Assembly (NCBI RefSeq): GCF_003231285.1 | Contig: NZ_QKNS01000011.1 | Coordinates: 1 to 64,000 of the forward strand | Source of the DNA: Hymenobacter sediminis | GTDB lineage: Bacteria > Bacteroidota > Bacteroidia > Cytophagales > Hymenobacteraceae | Direction: 5' to 3' | DNA: 64,000 nucleotides | Shown here: positions 45,186 through 54,218 of the stretch, in pieces | Numbering within the stretch: the first letter of the stretch is position 1 | Layout: every line of letters begins with the position of its first letter | Position numbers and translations under genes: made by a program | The notes under the pieces: generated by a model | The model's input: the letters and a program-made list of their open reading frames with translations, nothing else | Told to the model about the DNA's origin: nothing | The model's database searches: none

Positions 45186-46046
45186 ATGGATCAGGAAGAG
45201 GCATACCAAGCAATTCAGAAAGAGGATTGGAAAACAGTTCTCAGCTGGCTCTATCAGAACAAGGGAAAAATCAAATCTGATCCGCTGCTGAACCAGGCGG
45301 CCAACGTGTTTGCAAGTGAGTTTTTCCGGCTATTGCCTTCGTATGATCTTATGCGAGCGAGTGTGGAGGATAACCTAACCGTTATGATTTCGCTGCACCG
45401 CGGCAAAATGTATGAGTTCAGTGAAGAGCACTACAAGCTGCTGATTGTAAATCTGGCCGTGCGCAGCCGCAGAGACAAAGAAACATCCGTTATGTATGCG
45501 CGGATGATGCCCAACGAGCCCGAGTGTCAGAAGATTATCAACGACTACGAGCGGGGGCAGCCGCAGCGGGTGAAGCACTCGCAAAGCGACACCATTCAGA
45601 TTACAACCCAGCCGGAGGTAGATGCCATACCCGAGATGGACTACCGAATTTCATTATTCAAATCAAATCAGGAACAGCACTTTTACAAGGCCTTGAAACG
45701 TGCGTATGATTCCTACTTGGTGTACCCCAACGTAGCTTTCAGCACCCTACTGGATATTAAAAACCTGCAGGCTGTCTTAACGGCCGAAGAGAGGAGGTTC
45801 TTCTATTCGGGGATAATTGACTGCGTGATGTTCGACCCAGCCGAGGGCTACGTACCTACTCATTTCTTTGAGTTGGATAGTGTGTGGCATGACTCGGAAG
45901 AGGCGCAAAAGCGGGATGCAATTAAGAATAGTATCTTTTCAAAAGCGGGTATCAAGTTGATCCGTATCCGGAAAATGGATGAATCAATTGATGATTCTGC
46001 CTTTCTGCGCATGATCCGCGAAGTAATTCAGGAGAGCAAACAGTAG
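45186..46046 (+). CDS. DUF2726-like nuclease-fold protein beside the Qat operon
   Basis: A 286-residue protein. Residues 1-140 are helical with no known match (AIQKEDWKTVLSWLYQNKGKI). The C-terminal about 130 residues resemble DUF2726, a restriction-endonuclease-like fold: LFKSNQEQHFYKALKRAYDSY, VYPNVAFSTLLDIKN, then IDCVMFDP, FFELDSVWHDSEEAQKRDAIKN, and GIKLIRIR. The Asp in ELD, the Lys/Asp and the IDCV strand fit the PD-(D/E)xK arrangement. It diverges from qatA and may belong to the same defence island or be an independent nuclease. Confidence 0.72.
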   Translation: MDQEEAYQAIQKEDWKTVLSWLYQNKGKIKSDPLLNQAANVFASEFFRLLPSYDLMRASVEDNLTVMISLHRGKMYEFSEEHYKLLIVNLAVRSRRDKETSVMYARMMPNEPECQKIINDYERGQPQRVKHSQSDTIQITTQPEVDAIPEMDYRISLFKSNQEQHFYKALKRAYDSYLVYPNVAFSTLLDIKNLQAVLTAEERRFFYSGIIDCVMFDPAEGYVPTHFFELDSVWHDSEEAQKRDAIKNSIFSKAGIKLIRIRKMDESIDDSAFLRMIREVIQESKQ

Positions 46047-46323
46047 ACTCCACGGCTACTTCGCCTGGAGACGCCGCATTTTCCAGATAGCATCTTTGAG
46101 GTCGCCACCGATAAGGTCTAGCCTCTTTACATACTGAAACGGCGACTGACAGCGCGTAAAAGCAAGAGCGCAGCAATCCGCCGTCCAGTGGGCCGAGAAA
46201 GGTAAGCCTTTCTCGGCCCCGACAGCCGTAACCAGCGGCGCTGGCGTGCTTCGGCGACAGGCCACCGAAAGGCTGCTCGTTTAACTTTTAACCAAGTATC
46301 AGTGCTATAGGCATGATATTTAA

Positions 46324-46419
46324 CTGTTCAAGCGCATCGTGAAGAATGCTGGCGGGCGCATCCACGTGCACAGTCAAGCCGGGGTAAGCACCACCTTCGA
46401 GGTGTATGTGCGGCGTTAG
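46324..46419 (+). pseudogene. C-terminal scrap of a sensor histidine kinase
   Basis: The frame reads LFKRIVKNAGGRIHVHSQAG and then VSTTFEVYVRR to TAG 46417-46419. This is the end of a HATPase domain (..IVExAGGxIxVxSxxGxGTTFxVxL). It is blocked upstream by TAA 46321-46323, and no other part of the kinase is present. It lies directly downstream of the second tyrosine recombinase gene, so the recombinase or an older insertion may have broken a kinase gene. Confidence 0.65.
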
Positions 46420-46425
46420 GTAGCA

Positions 46426-48621
46426 CTAAGTAGCCAGCCAGCGTTGCAGCAAGGACAGGCTAGTATCCAGTACCTGTGAATCTGCAGCAGGTAAGTCCAG
46501 CGCCCGGCGCAAATGAGTTAACGCATTATGTGCCGACACTACCTGCGCGTACCCGGCTTTGTAGCGTCGGGGCCGCAAATGATCGAGGTCATGCTCCGGG
46601 CTGCTTTCCCCCACAGGTTCCACATATAGGGAGTGGGGCCGGACCCGCTCCTGCTCTGGGGCAGGCCACTTGCCGGTCCCGGGTTCACTTGATAGCCTAC
46701 CCAGTGCCCGGGCGAAGGAAGCGTTTACATGCAGGTTGGTGACCTTGACGTAATGCAGCACACTCTGCAGCGACCGGTGCCCCAGCCACTTCTGGATGGC
46801 AAACAGGTCCAGACCAGCCAGGTAGAGCTGGGTGGCCAGCGTGGCGCGGGCGCGATGACTGGTGATGGGCAGGCCGGAGTCTTCCGTGTCGACGCCGGCT
46901 TTACGGCACAGCAGCGGGATAAGCGTGTCGTTGATAAATCCCTGGGGTAGGACGCGCCCGCGGTAGCTAAACAGAAAGTGGACGAGTTGGCCACCGCGCC
47001 GGTCAATTCGCGGGTTGCACGAGGAGCGCATCGCTTCCCAGCTCTTGAGAGCTTTACCAAGCCGGCAATCCACCGGCTTTTCAAAGGAGGCGCCGGTTTT
47101 GTGGGTGGGCACCCGCAAAATGCTGATAAACTGCTCAAGCGGCTCAGTTGCAAAGCGGCTACTTGTAGCCGGGTACGGCGCGCGAACACAGCCGACGGCT
47201 AAGCGCAGAATTTCATTGTTTCGAAGTCCCCCCAGCAGCCAGACACTGGCCACAGCCTGCACGAGTTCCAAGGGATAAATCGGCTGCTGCACTAGTTTTC
47301 CCTCGGCCGAGAGGAAGGGGCCGTGGGGAATATCCGCTTCCGTCAGCGATAAGCCCGCTTCCGTCAGCTTCGCCCACGTATCGACCGCAAGGACCCGGGG
47401 ATCATTGCGCCGGGCTTGTTGAATATCCTTGGGTGTGGTCAGGTAGCGCGTTAAGTCCGGACGTTTGGATATGACTTCACTGCGCTCGCAGAACGCCAAG
47501 AATTGGCGGATGGTGCTGAACAGTTGCGCCTTCGCCCCGGCGCTTAGCTGCGGTTGCCCTTTCTTGGCGGCTTTGCCGGTCACACCGGACCACTTGTGCT
47601 TCCGCAAGTTTGTAAGATCGGTCTGAAGAGCCTGCACGATTACTTTTGTCCAGTTTTCGGGATCGGCCGCCTGCGGAAACCGAGCCGCGGCCCAGCGGGC
47701 GATTTTACGTAACGACGTACGATACGATTGCCGGGTATCGATCTGCTGGAAGCTCGCGGCTACAAATTCTTCGATGAGCTGCTGCCACCTGGTCGAGACG
47801 GTATCGGCCGGGGGCGGGGCGGTAGCTGCGTCAACGGGTAACGAGAGCGCCTGCTCCAGGATCCCGAGCTCATGCAGTACGCGGGCAAGAATGCGGCAGG
47901 CGCGCCCAGCCGTCGCGTGTTGGCGGGCGCGCGTATACACCCGCTCGATCACGTCCGCCGTAAGCGCATACAGGTCGGGGTTCCGGTTCAGCAGCAGGGC
48001 TTCACAGAGACAGCTTTTAAGCGAGGCAACATTACTGACGGTAGACAGCTCCACCAGGGGAAGACCGTCTTCCAAGTCCGCCACGGCTTCGTCCAGCTGC
48101 ACCCGGCTGAATACCCGGCGGGCCGCAAATCCGAGCTGCTTCTCCTCCACCAGGCTGTGAATAGGAACACCACCCAGGAAATAGGCACAATCCATGAGCA
48201 GCGTGCGCAGGTTAAGGCGGGCGGCCAGCCGCGGCGCCTGCAGGGCGTACTGGGCACTGTGCCCGTCCAGATAGTCCTGCCGGGTGTTACCAAGTAGGCG
48301 GATCCAGGTGGCTTCGTCCCACGCCCAGAACGTGGCTTGCTGCTCGTGCATCGTGTGCAGCAGCAACAGCGTGCAGGCATACGTGCGCCACCGGGTCGGG
48401 TCATCATAGCCGCAGTAGGTGATGACCCGTTCCACGGCCACGGCAAAGCGATGCACGGCGTGCAGGTCAGCGGCCCGATCCTGCTCGTGCACGAAGGGAG
48501 CAGCCGGCGGGTTAAGAACCCATGAGGCAAGGGCCGTTTTCTCCGCCGAACTCAGCGAGGCGGTGCAGTCCAGGTCCTTGGCGTAGGCGGCCCAGTCTAG
48601 GGCTTTATCGATCACGCTCAT
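46426..48621 (-). CDS. Tyrosine recombinase, large subunit of a tandem pair (Tn554 tnpB-like)
   Basis: A 731-residue tyrosine recombinase, far larger than the usual about 350-400. The C-terminal catalytic part has Arg in GGLRNNEILR, the HxxR region SHRARATLATQL, a GHRSLQSVLHYVKV block with His and the nucleophile Tyr. The N-terminal about 350 residues are helical and unknown, with an added arm-binding domain. The start overlaps the stop of the upstream recombinase (ATGA at 48618-48621), so both are translated together. A pair of overlapping tyrosine recombinases of about 345 and 630-730 residues is the layout of Tn554-type transposons. No third gene like tnpC is seen. Confidence 0.8.
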   Translation of the reverse strand: MSVIDKALDWAAYAKDLDCTASLSSAEKTALASWVLNPPAAPFVHEQDRAADLHAVHRFAVAVERVITYCGYDDPTRWRTYACTLLLLHTMHEQQATFWAWDEATWIRLLGNTRQDYLDGHSAQYALQAPRLAARLNLRTLLMDCAYFLGGVPIHSLVEEKQLGFAARRVFSRVQLDEAVADLEDGLPLVELSTVSNVASLKSCLCEALLLNRNPDLYALTADVIERVYTRARQHATAGRACRILARVLHELGILEQALSLPVDAATAPPPADTVSTRWQQLIEEFVAASFQQIDTRQSYRTSLRKIARWAAARFPQAADPENWTKVIVQALQTDLTNLRKHKWSGVTGKAAKKGQPQLSAGAKAQLFSTIRQFLAFCERSEVISKRPDLTRYLTTPKDIQQARRNDPRVLAVDTWAKLTEAGLSLTEADIPHGPFLSAEGKLVQQPIYPLELVQAVASVWLLGGLRNNEILRLAVGCVRAPYPATSSRFATEPLEQFISILRVPTHKTGASFEKPVDCRLGKALKSWEAMRSSCNPRIDRRGGQLVHFLFSYRGRVLPQGFINDTLIPLLCRKAGVDTEDSGLPITSHRARATLATQLYLAGLDLFAIQKWLGHRSLQSVLHYVKVTNLHVNASFARALGRLSSEPGTGKWPAPEQERVRPHSLYVEPVGESSPEHDLDHLRPRRYKAGYAQVVSAHNALTHLRRALDLPAADSQVLDTSLSLLQRWLAT

Positions 48622-49655
48622 AGGGAGGAATGGGCAGGCAGGTGGTTAGCTCGCAGCGCCACAATGGCTTCCGCCGTTTTTTCCAGCACCTCCACATCCT
48701 GAAGGTGGACGTACCGATTGGTCGTGTTGATATCGCGATGACCGACAAAGTGCGCGATCTCTACTATCCCCACTCCTTGCCGAATCAGATCGGTAATGCG
48801 CAAATGCCGAAAGGTGTGGGGGGTGAACCGGGGAAGATTTGCCCGTCTGGCTACTGATTCAATCACTTTCGTCCACGTTCCCCGTTGAATCGGGTCCCCT
48901 TCCGTGCGGTTGGATTCGGAGATAAACAGGGCGGTCGTGTTCGGACTGATGGGACGGCGGGATAGGATGTATTGCTGCAACAGCTTGGCCGTACCCGGAG
49001 AATAGACTACGCGGCGTCCCTGTTTTGTTTTGGTGGTTTCCGCGCGCACCCGAACCATATTTCTTGACTGATCAATATCGCTTAGATCTAATTTGCATAA
49101 TTCTTCCCGGCGCATGGCCGTATCATAATTCAGCGAAGCCATTGTCCTGTTGCGCAAGGATTCTGCCTGCATACAATCAAGCAATATATTCCATTCAGTA
49201 TCACTTGGAATCCACGCTTCCTGCTGGCAGGATGGCAGTAACCCGCGGATAGATTGACGCGGATTCAGGAAACAAAGTTTACCTAGTAGAACCGGATTCG
49301 TGTTAATAATCTCCTCCCCTTCTAAAAAGTCATAATAGAGGCGCAGCGAGGCTACTCGTTGCCGTTGCGTAGCGAGGGATAATCCTCGAAGTGGTCCGCG
49401 CCGACGACGACTTGGCCGGGTAGCCAAGTGCTTGATATACCGAACAATGTCGGACGGCTTGGCCGTTAGATACGCGACGTTGTGTTGCCCGCAAAAGGCA
49501 AGAAAGTCCTTCAGATTATGCTGGTACGCCGCCACCGTATTCGGGGCGCGGAAGGCAGAAATATGGTCCCGCCAAGAAAGGGCATAATCTGGTTCTGTAG
49601 GTGCTAATTCTTGATGTCGAAGCGCCATTTTAGTGAGGGTAAATGGTTTCGACAA
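48618..49655 (-). CDS. Tyrosine recombinase, small subunit of a tandem pair (Tn554 tnpA-like)
   Basis: A 345-residue phage-integrase-family recombinase. It has an N-terminal SAM-like core-binding domain (FRAPNTVAAYQHNLKDFLAFC, about residues 35-55), Arg in AMRREELCKLDLSDI, HTFRHLRITDL (His-x-x-Arg) and GHRDINTTNRYVHLQ with the catalytic His and Tyr. It precedes the large recombinase with overlapping stop and start. The divergent 640-bp AT-rich segment upstream probably holds one end of the element, and the Qat operon may be cargo carried on the other side. Confidence 0.85.
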   Translation of the reverse strand: MSKPFTLTKMALRHQELAPTEPDYALSWRDHISAFRAPNTVAAYQHNLKDFLAFCGQHNVAYLTAKPSDIVRYIKHLATRPSRRRRGPLRGLSLATQRQRVASLRLYYDFLEGEEIINTNPVLLGKLCFLNPRQSIRGLLPSCQQEAWIPSDTEWNILLDCMQAESLRNRTMASLNYDTAMRREELCKLDLSDIDQSRNMVRVRAETTKTKQGRRVVYSPGTAKLLQQYILSRRPISPNTTALFISESNRTEGDPIQRGTWTKVIESVARRANLPRFTPHTFRHLRITDLIRQGVGIVEIAHFVGHRDINTTNRYVHLQDVEVLEKTAEAIVALRANHLPAHSSL

Positions 49656-50298
49656 AGGTCTGTCCCAGCTTTTAAATCGACTTTGCGGTTAGCAATGATT
49701 GCGTCGCAGAAATGCGCACATAGTATATTAATTAAAAAAGGAAGGTGATGTGAAATAACACGTATTTCACTGCTAGAACGCATTTATTGCTTTTAATTTA
49801 GACGTGGCTAGTTATTCTATATTCTCAATAGCGTGAAGGAAAAATTGGTATACTGGATAGTGAATGTGAAAATTCAAAGGCTAACGCTGCTAGTAAAATT
49901 TCTGGACGATGCAGATCGGGCATTTTTAAGCAAAATGACATACTTGTCAGCGAAAAAAAAGAAAAAACGACGGGTTTTACCCCTATTTTTCTATGATAAT
50001 TTATATTTAAAATTTTATAAGTTATGTATTATAAATAACACCGTTTATATGTAATACATAATTAATTATACAAAATATATAAACTTTCTAACATTTTTTT
50101 TCAAAATTTATATTATAACATCCTCACTATTAGCACTCTGCTATTAAACGAACATCGTCCGAGAAGTACATGCCTATTGTCAACCTAAAGCAATACGGCT
50201 CGGGCTATTCAAATAGCGCTGTCACTTTGAGAGTGCGCTGGTTGAAAAACGAATGTCTATGCCCACCCGAAATGAGAAGCAAGCCCTACTAGCGCGGA
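49656..50298. other. AT-rich region of about 640 bp without a convincing gene
   Basis: The region between the recombinase pair and the XRE gene is strongly AT-rich and has stops in most frames. A 73-residue frame (49833-50054) is rich in Lys and hydrophobic stretches and looks like chance. The region may hold the promoter of the recombinase operon and a transposon end. Confidence 0.4.
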
Positions 50299-50517
50299 TT
50301 ATAGGCCTTGAAACAACTCAGTTAGAGATACATCATAATAGCGAGTGAGGATGACCAGGGTGCGAAGCGTCATATTGGCACGCTGAGCTTCTAGCCGCCC
50401 AATGTGTACTCCGGTAGCATCATATACTTCTTGTTGTGTCTGCAACCGTTCACGTCGCAGTTCCTGCAGACGCCTTACTATTTCGCTCGCAACGGCTTCA
50501 CTGGTTAACTCCTTCAT
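50299..50517 (-). CDS. Small XRE-family DNA-binding protein
   Basis: A 72-residue helix-turn-helix protein, with the motif TQQEVYDATGVHIGRLEAQR (about residues 27-46) and a C-terminal helix pair. The length is that of a single-domain repressor. It lies between the recombinase pair and a hypothetical gene near the replication region and could regulate either. It starts at ATG 50517. Confidence 0.8.
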   Translation of the reverse strand: MKELTSEAVASEIVRRLQELRRERLQTQQEVYDATGVHIGRLEAQRANMTLRTLVILTRYYDVSLTELFQGL

Positions 50518-50705
50518 GGAGGCGGCAAGGTGAAAGCGCTCGATTGCTGTGACAATTACATATTTGTCATTATTTTCGTGACTGCCTTCTCTCTCACGCG
50601 TCCGTTATGGTTTGCCGGAGGCACTTCTTCTCAGGCGAGATGAGTTAGATCCGCTTTCATAAGTATTCCCCCTCTTCTCCCTTGCCTTCAACCTTATCTG
50701 CTCTT

Positions 50706-51131
50706 ATGGAAAGCGTGCGAAAAATCAGAATCGTCATCGAAGCAGAACTGCGCGAGCGGGTTCCGACTACGCCATCCCAGTCGGCGACAGATCTTGACCC
50801 ACTTGAGTATAGCTACGAGCAGGCACTCTTTCGTGCTTTGCGGGCCGATGCCGAGCGTTATGCTGAGTTTATCAAGATACGCGCCATCACTAGCCTGGAA
50901 GCCCTTGGGTTGCACAACGAGATTTCTGGATTGGCCCAGATCCGGGATAGCTATACAGCTAGTATAAGAACCCTAGAAAGTCTGCTCCCAGATTTACCCC
51001 AGCCAGCGCAGGAGTACCTACAAGAGGCCTTAACGAAGGGGTGGATTATGGATGATGCGGATAGTATATACAACACCTTGCAGATTGAGCCGCTCAGTTT
51101 GTCGATCGAGTATCCAACCAATCCTGCTTAG
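50706..51131 (+). CDS. Hypothetical protein (141 residues)
   Basis: The protein from ATG 50706 is mainly helical (MESVRKIRIVIEAELRERV, EYSYEQALFRALRADAERYAEF) with no catalytic motif. A TTG start 24 bp upstream is possible. It may be a plasmid-specific helical protein. The XRE gene upstream is divergent, so the two could share a regulatory region of about 190 bp. Confidence 0.55.
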   Translation: MESVRKIRIVIEAELRERVPTTPSQSATDLDPLEYSYEQALFRALRADAERYAEFIKIRAITSLEALGLHNEISGLAQIRDSYTASIRTLESLLPDLPQPAQEYLQEALTKGWIMDDADSIYNTLQIEPLSLSIEYPTNPA

Positions 51132-51507
51132 CGAAGCACTACCCTTGCTATGAGATCCTGTTGCCTTGCATCAGGATCTGTCTCCTTGTAAAAGCTACAG
51201 CTCTTAATCCAGGCCTTGGGATACGCTATGTGTAAGCGTGAACCTAAAAACCATATCGGCCCGGTCCTTATCTATTGCGTTAGAAGTAAGGTGTAACTGC
51301 ACCCACTTCTGGAAACCCTGAAGGCCCCCAGCCTCCGGGGTTTCACCGTTTAAGCCAATCGATGTTGGCGCAAATAAGGTATAGTTTCGAATTTTAATAC
51401 GATCAGAACTCCACAATTAACTTACTAGTCGACTACTTGACGGTTTAAGGTTGAGAGAATAGCTTGTATCTACGCAATTGCGCTCTGTGAGAGATTAACA
51501 GGTTATC
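51132..51507. other. About 375 bp without a convincing gene between the hypothetical gene and rep
   Basis: A 70-residue minus-strand frame lies here (51204-51416) but has no family resemblance. Both neighbouring genes end toward this segment, so it is expected to hold terminators. I could see no perfect hairpin. Confidence 0.35.
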
Positions 51508-52683
51508 CTATTTCTTGACAAGCCACTCCTCTCCTTCCCGCTGCTCAATTGTGAAGCCGTCTTGCAGGTACACCTGGTGTAGGTGCTGTTCAAACGTGTC
51601 AGCGCGCTTCTGGCGTTGCGCGTAGGGCCCGGGGTTGTCGTACATCTCCCGGACTTCACTTAAGCGGAAGGCAACTTCCAGCTTTTCCGCTGCTTTCGGT
51701 AATTGCTTCCTGGTGCCGGTTCGAGGCTTGCTGGCAACGGTATAGTCGTCCAATAGATACTTCTCGACCAGTGCCTTATAAATCGCTCCGGCGGGCTTCT
51801 TAATCTTACCTTTCTGGAACTGGCTCTCCACAATCCGCACGACGAAAGCAATGTAGCCCACGTCGTACTCGCCGTTTTCCAGCTGGTGGGCAATGGTCGT
51901 GATGCTCCGCTGGCTGACCCCAATCTGCACCAAGGCCTCGGCCCATTCCACCGCGCCCGGTAACGTCTTTTTTGTAGCAGATGCAGCTAGCTGCTGGAAC
52001 AGGAACTTGATTCGAGCGACAGTTTTGCCTTCCCGCTCGAGTTCGTAAGTGAAGGGAATGTCCGTGGCCGCAATCTCGCTCTGCGCTTTGTCCAGTATTC
52101 TAGCCTTGAAGTTAGAGAAGCGGGGGTATTCATTCTCTTCGATACCCAGCACGAAGCGCAAATCCTCCACGCTGATGGTGCGCTTGCCGAAGTCGGCGTA
52201 CTCCTTCAGCAGCCAGTAAATGCGTAACGACTGGGGACTCTTGAGCTTAAGTACCTGCTGGATCTCTGCCGTAGTGAAGTTACCACTCTCGCGCAGCTGC
52301 AGCAGGTAGGGCATGATCTTGGGGTTGAAGCTGGCCACCACGCCGCCCAAATCAGCCCGGTAGCCCGCTTCTGCCATTAAGGGGATGTAGGTGTAGCTGG
52401 GCTTGCGCCGCCGCTTGCGGGTCTTCTCCTCCAGCTCTTCAATGTAGAGGGTGAACGAAGCGAGTCCTTTGCACATCTCGTCTACCTGCTCGTAGGCGGA
52501 ACCACCGCGACGCTCAAACACGAGTTCATCCAAAGGAATGAAGTGTTCCTTGAAGTCAACATCCTCAAAATCAATGCGGGAGAGCAGCGCAACGAACAGC
52601 CGCATCTGTAGCGGCACGAAGCTGAAGCGGGCATTGATGAGCGCATTATGTTGAGCAACTCGCTTATCCGGGGTAGGCTCCAT
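51508..52683 (-). CDS. repA: Rep_3-type plasmid replication initiator
   Basis: A 391-residue initiator. Two winged-helix-like domains are visible: about residues 8-135 (VAQHNALINARFSFVPLQMRLF, then LFVALLSRI) and about 140-245 (FTTAEIQQVLKLKSPQSLRIYWLL), which matches the Rep_3 superfamily of plasmid initiators, followed by about 130 more residues. It should bind iterons and open the origin. Upstream on the same side lie five copies of an 18-bp iteron, with more at 52905 and one inside the gene. The protein is longer than classical RepE/Pi (about 250-310). ATG 52683 is the first after the iteron array. Confidence 0.88.
   Translation of the reverse strand: MEPTPDKRVAQHNALINARFSFVPLQMRLFVALLSRIDFEDVDFKEHFIPLDELVFERRGGSAYEQVDEMCKGLASFTLYIEELEEKTRKRRRKPSYTYIPLMAEAGYRADLGGVVASFNPKIMPYLLQLRESGNFTTAEIQQVLKLKSPQSLRIYWLLKEYADFGKRTISVEDLRFVLGIEENEYPRFSNFKARILDKAQSEIAATDIPFTYELEREGKTVARIKFLFQQLAASATKKTLPGAVEWAEALVQIGVSQRSITTIAHQLENGEYDVGYIAFVVRIVESQFQKGKIKKPAGAIYKALVEKYLLDDYTVASKPRTGTRKQLPKAAEKLEVAFRLSEVREMYDNPGPYAQRQKRADTFEQHLHQVYLQDGFTIEQREGEEWLVKK
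51963..51980. repeat. Extra iteron copy inside the rep coding sequence
   Basis: An exact copy of the 18-bp iteron (ACGTCTTTTTTGTAGCAG) is embedded in the rep gene, where the other strand encodes ATKKTL. It could bind Rep and take part in copy-number control. Confidence 0.75.
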
Positions 52684-52692
52684 GAGGTGGCA

Positions 52693-52922
52693 ACGTCTTT
52701 TTTGTAGCAGATAGGACCGTAAAACGTCTTTTTTGTAGCAGAATCACGTCTTTCGTGTAGCAGGACAACGTCTTTTTTGTAGCAGCAAACGTCTTTTTTG
52801 TAGCAGACACCACTCGTTACAAATTGTAAATCAAGTAGATACAGCACCTATAATACTCTTATAAGAGTAGTAATAAAAAAAAAGACTAGTTGTGCTTTTA
52901 GGTAACGTCTTTTTTGTAGCAG
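52693..52922. repeat. Iteron array: six copies of an 18-bp repeat upstream of rep
   Basis: Five copies of ACGTCTTTTTTGTAGCAG lie at 52693-52710, 52724-52741, 52746-52763 (CG for TT), 52768-52785 and 52789-52806; a sixth is at 52905-52922 after a gap of 98 bp. Start-to-start spacing is 31, 22, 22, 21 and 116 bp, so several are about two helical turns apart. This arrangement and the adjacent rep gene are typical of an iteron-regulated origin of replication. An AT-rich stretch with an A run lies at 52850-52885, a likely unwinding region. Confidence 0.88.
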
Positions 52923-52997
52923 ATGAAGGGGCATCATAAAGTACAAAAAAGTCCATTTGCGCTTCAAAAACGCAGATTTTTATGCTTTTTTATGCTG

Positions 52998-53375
52998 CTA
53001 AGACCGCAGTTTTTTGTTCTTCTGCAACAGTTTACGAAGATGTTCCTCTGGTAGACGGCGATTGGCAGTTTCCAGCTTATCCAACAGTTCGCTGACCACT
53101 TGCTCTATTTGCTGCCGGACGACAAAGCCCGGCTCCCAGTACTCCGCCTGCTTAAGGCGCAGGTAGGTGTTGCGCCGCAGGTAAGTACTGAATTGTACCC
53201 ATTCCAGCCCAGGGTCTTCCGGCGCGGCAGGAGCAGCCGGTGGGGCTGGCTGAGCCGTTGGCTCGGTTGGGGTAACAGGCGGGACCACTACTTCGTCCAT
53301 TCCATACAGAGCGGACGTATCAATTGTTGGACGGGCCGTTTTGGCCGTGAAGTTGCGTTTGGGAGGGGTGCTCAT
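52998..53375 (-). CDS. Small ParA partner (ParB-like DNA-binding protein)
   Basis: A 125-residue protein. Residues 1-55 are a disordered Pro/Ala-rich lead; the rest (VQFSTYLRRNTYLRLKQAEY, EPGFVVRQQIEQVVSELLD) resembles ribbon-helix-helix centromere-binding proteins. It is encoded directly after parA with a 4-bp overlap (ATGA). In type Ib/III-like partition systems the small partner binds the centromere and stimulates the ParA ATPase. The gene is close to the origin, as expected. Confidence 0.7.
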   Translation of the reverse strand: MSTPPKRNFTAKTARPTIDTSALYGMDEVVVPPVTPTEPTAQPAPPAAPAAPEDPGLEWVQFSTYLRRNTYLRLKQAEYWEPGFVVRQQIEQVVSELLDKLETANRRLPEEHLRKLLQKNKKLRS

Positions 53376-54136
53376 AGCCTGGCCAGCAGTTCGTCAGTGA
53401 GAGAAATGTAATCTAGCGCTCCATTACTGTCGGGAGCATAGGTCAGAATAGTTTCCTGCATGGCTTGCGCTTCGCCCAGCTTGTTGTTCTGGCGGATGCT
53501 CACGTTCATCACCAGGGGAGCTAGTTGTTCATCCTCGTGAATGAGGTTAACATACTGATGATGCATGGAAGACCGGTAGCTGGGGGAATACTTGGTGAAG
53601 AAGATGCCGCCCACCTTGAGTTTCTGATTGTAATGCTTCCGAACCCGGACGCAGGCCTGCAATAAAGAGGTCAGACCGTTATAGCCGAAATATTCCGGCT
53701 GCATGGGGATGAACACGGCATCCGCCGCAATAAGAGCTGAGTAGGTAATTCCTCCCAAGGAGGGAGGGGTGTCAATGAGGCAATAGTCGAACTGATCCTC
53801 AACGGTCTCCAACCCCTCCCGCAGAATAAACTCCAGCCCGGAGCTGCCCGCCATTAGCTTCTCCACTAACTGCAGCCGAGGGGAAGCGGCAATTAAGTGG
53901 ATCCCCTCCCCTACTGGCTCCATCAACTCCGTGAGAGAGGTTTTACCGTCACTCTCCAGCAGTTCCCCCAAGTGCCGGTTACCCTTACGGTCAAAAGACA
54001 TCGTCAGGTTGGTTTGCGAATCACTATCGATCAGTAGCACACGCTGTCCCCGACTAGCTAATACTTGGGCCACGCTCAAGGTGGAAGTGGTCTTTCCGAC
54101 TCCTCCTTTATGGTTGGCAAAACATATAGTCTTCAT
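53372..54136 (-). CDS. parA: ParA-family partition ATPase
   Basis: A 254-residue ParA/Soj-type ATPase from ATG 54136 (an upstream start is possible). The deviant Walker A motif KGGVGKTT (residues 10-17), DSDSQTNLT (about 38-46), and the Walker B-like CLIDTPPSLGG (about 115-125) are clear. The protein segregates plasmid copies by binding the nucleoid. It lacks an N-terminal HTH, which makes it a type Ib-like (small) ParA. The 300-bp AT-rich region upstream, with an inverted repeat, likely serves as promoter and centromere. Confidence 0.93.
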   Translation of the reverse strand: MKTICFANHKGGVGKTTSTLSVAQVLASRGQRVLLIDSDSQTNLTMSFDRKGNRHLGELLESDGKTSLTELMEPVGEGIHLIAASPRLQLVEKLMAGSSGLEFILREGLETVEDQFDYCLIDTPPSLGGITYSALIAADAVFIPMQPEYFGYNGLTSLLQACVRVRKHYNQKLKVGGIFFTKYSPSYRSSMHHQYVNLIHEDEQLAPLVMNVSIRQNNKLGEAQAMQETILTYAPDSNGALDYISLTDELLARL

Positions 54137-54218
54137 GTCAAACAATGCCTTTGGTTGGTTCAATATTACGCATTGCATTTAATACACACTAGACAACCAT
54201 GATATATGTAAAACACAT

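Noticed and set aside
46056-46265. 69-residue minus-strand frame considered as a tnpC-like third gene
   Set aside because: It overlaps the end region of the DUF2726-like gene, has no resemblance to TnpC and is very Arg/Ala-biased as expected from a shadow frame.
49833-50054. 73-residue Lys-rich frame in AT-rich DNA
   Set aside because: Composition follows the local AT bias, with poly-Lys and no domain pattern; more likely chance.
51204-51416. 70-residue minus-strand frame near rep
   Set aside because: No family resemblance and no start context; treated as non-coding.
52693-52922. Repeated 18-bp units considered as a CRISPR array
   Set aside because: Spacing is 3-13 bp (and 98 bp) between units and there are no cas genes; the arrangement next to rep fits iterons.
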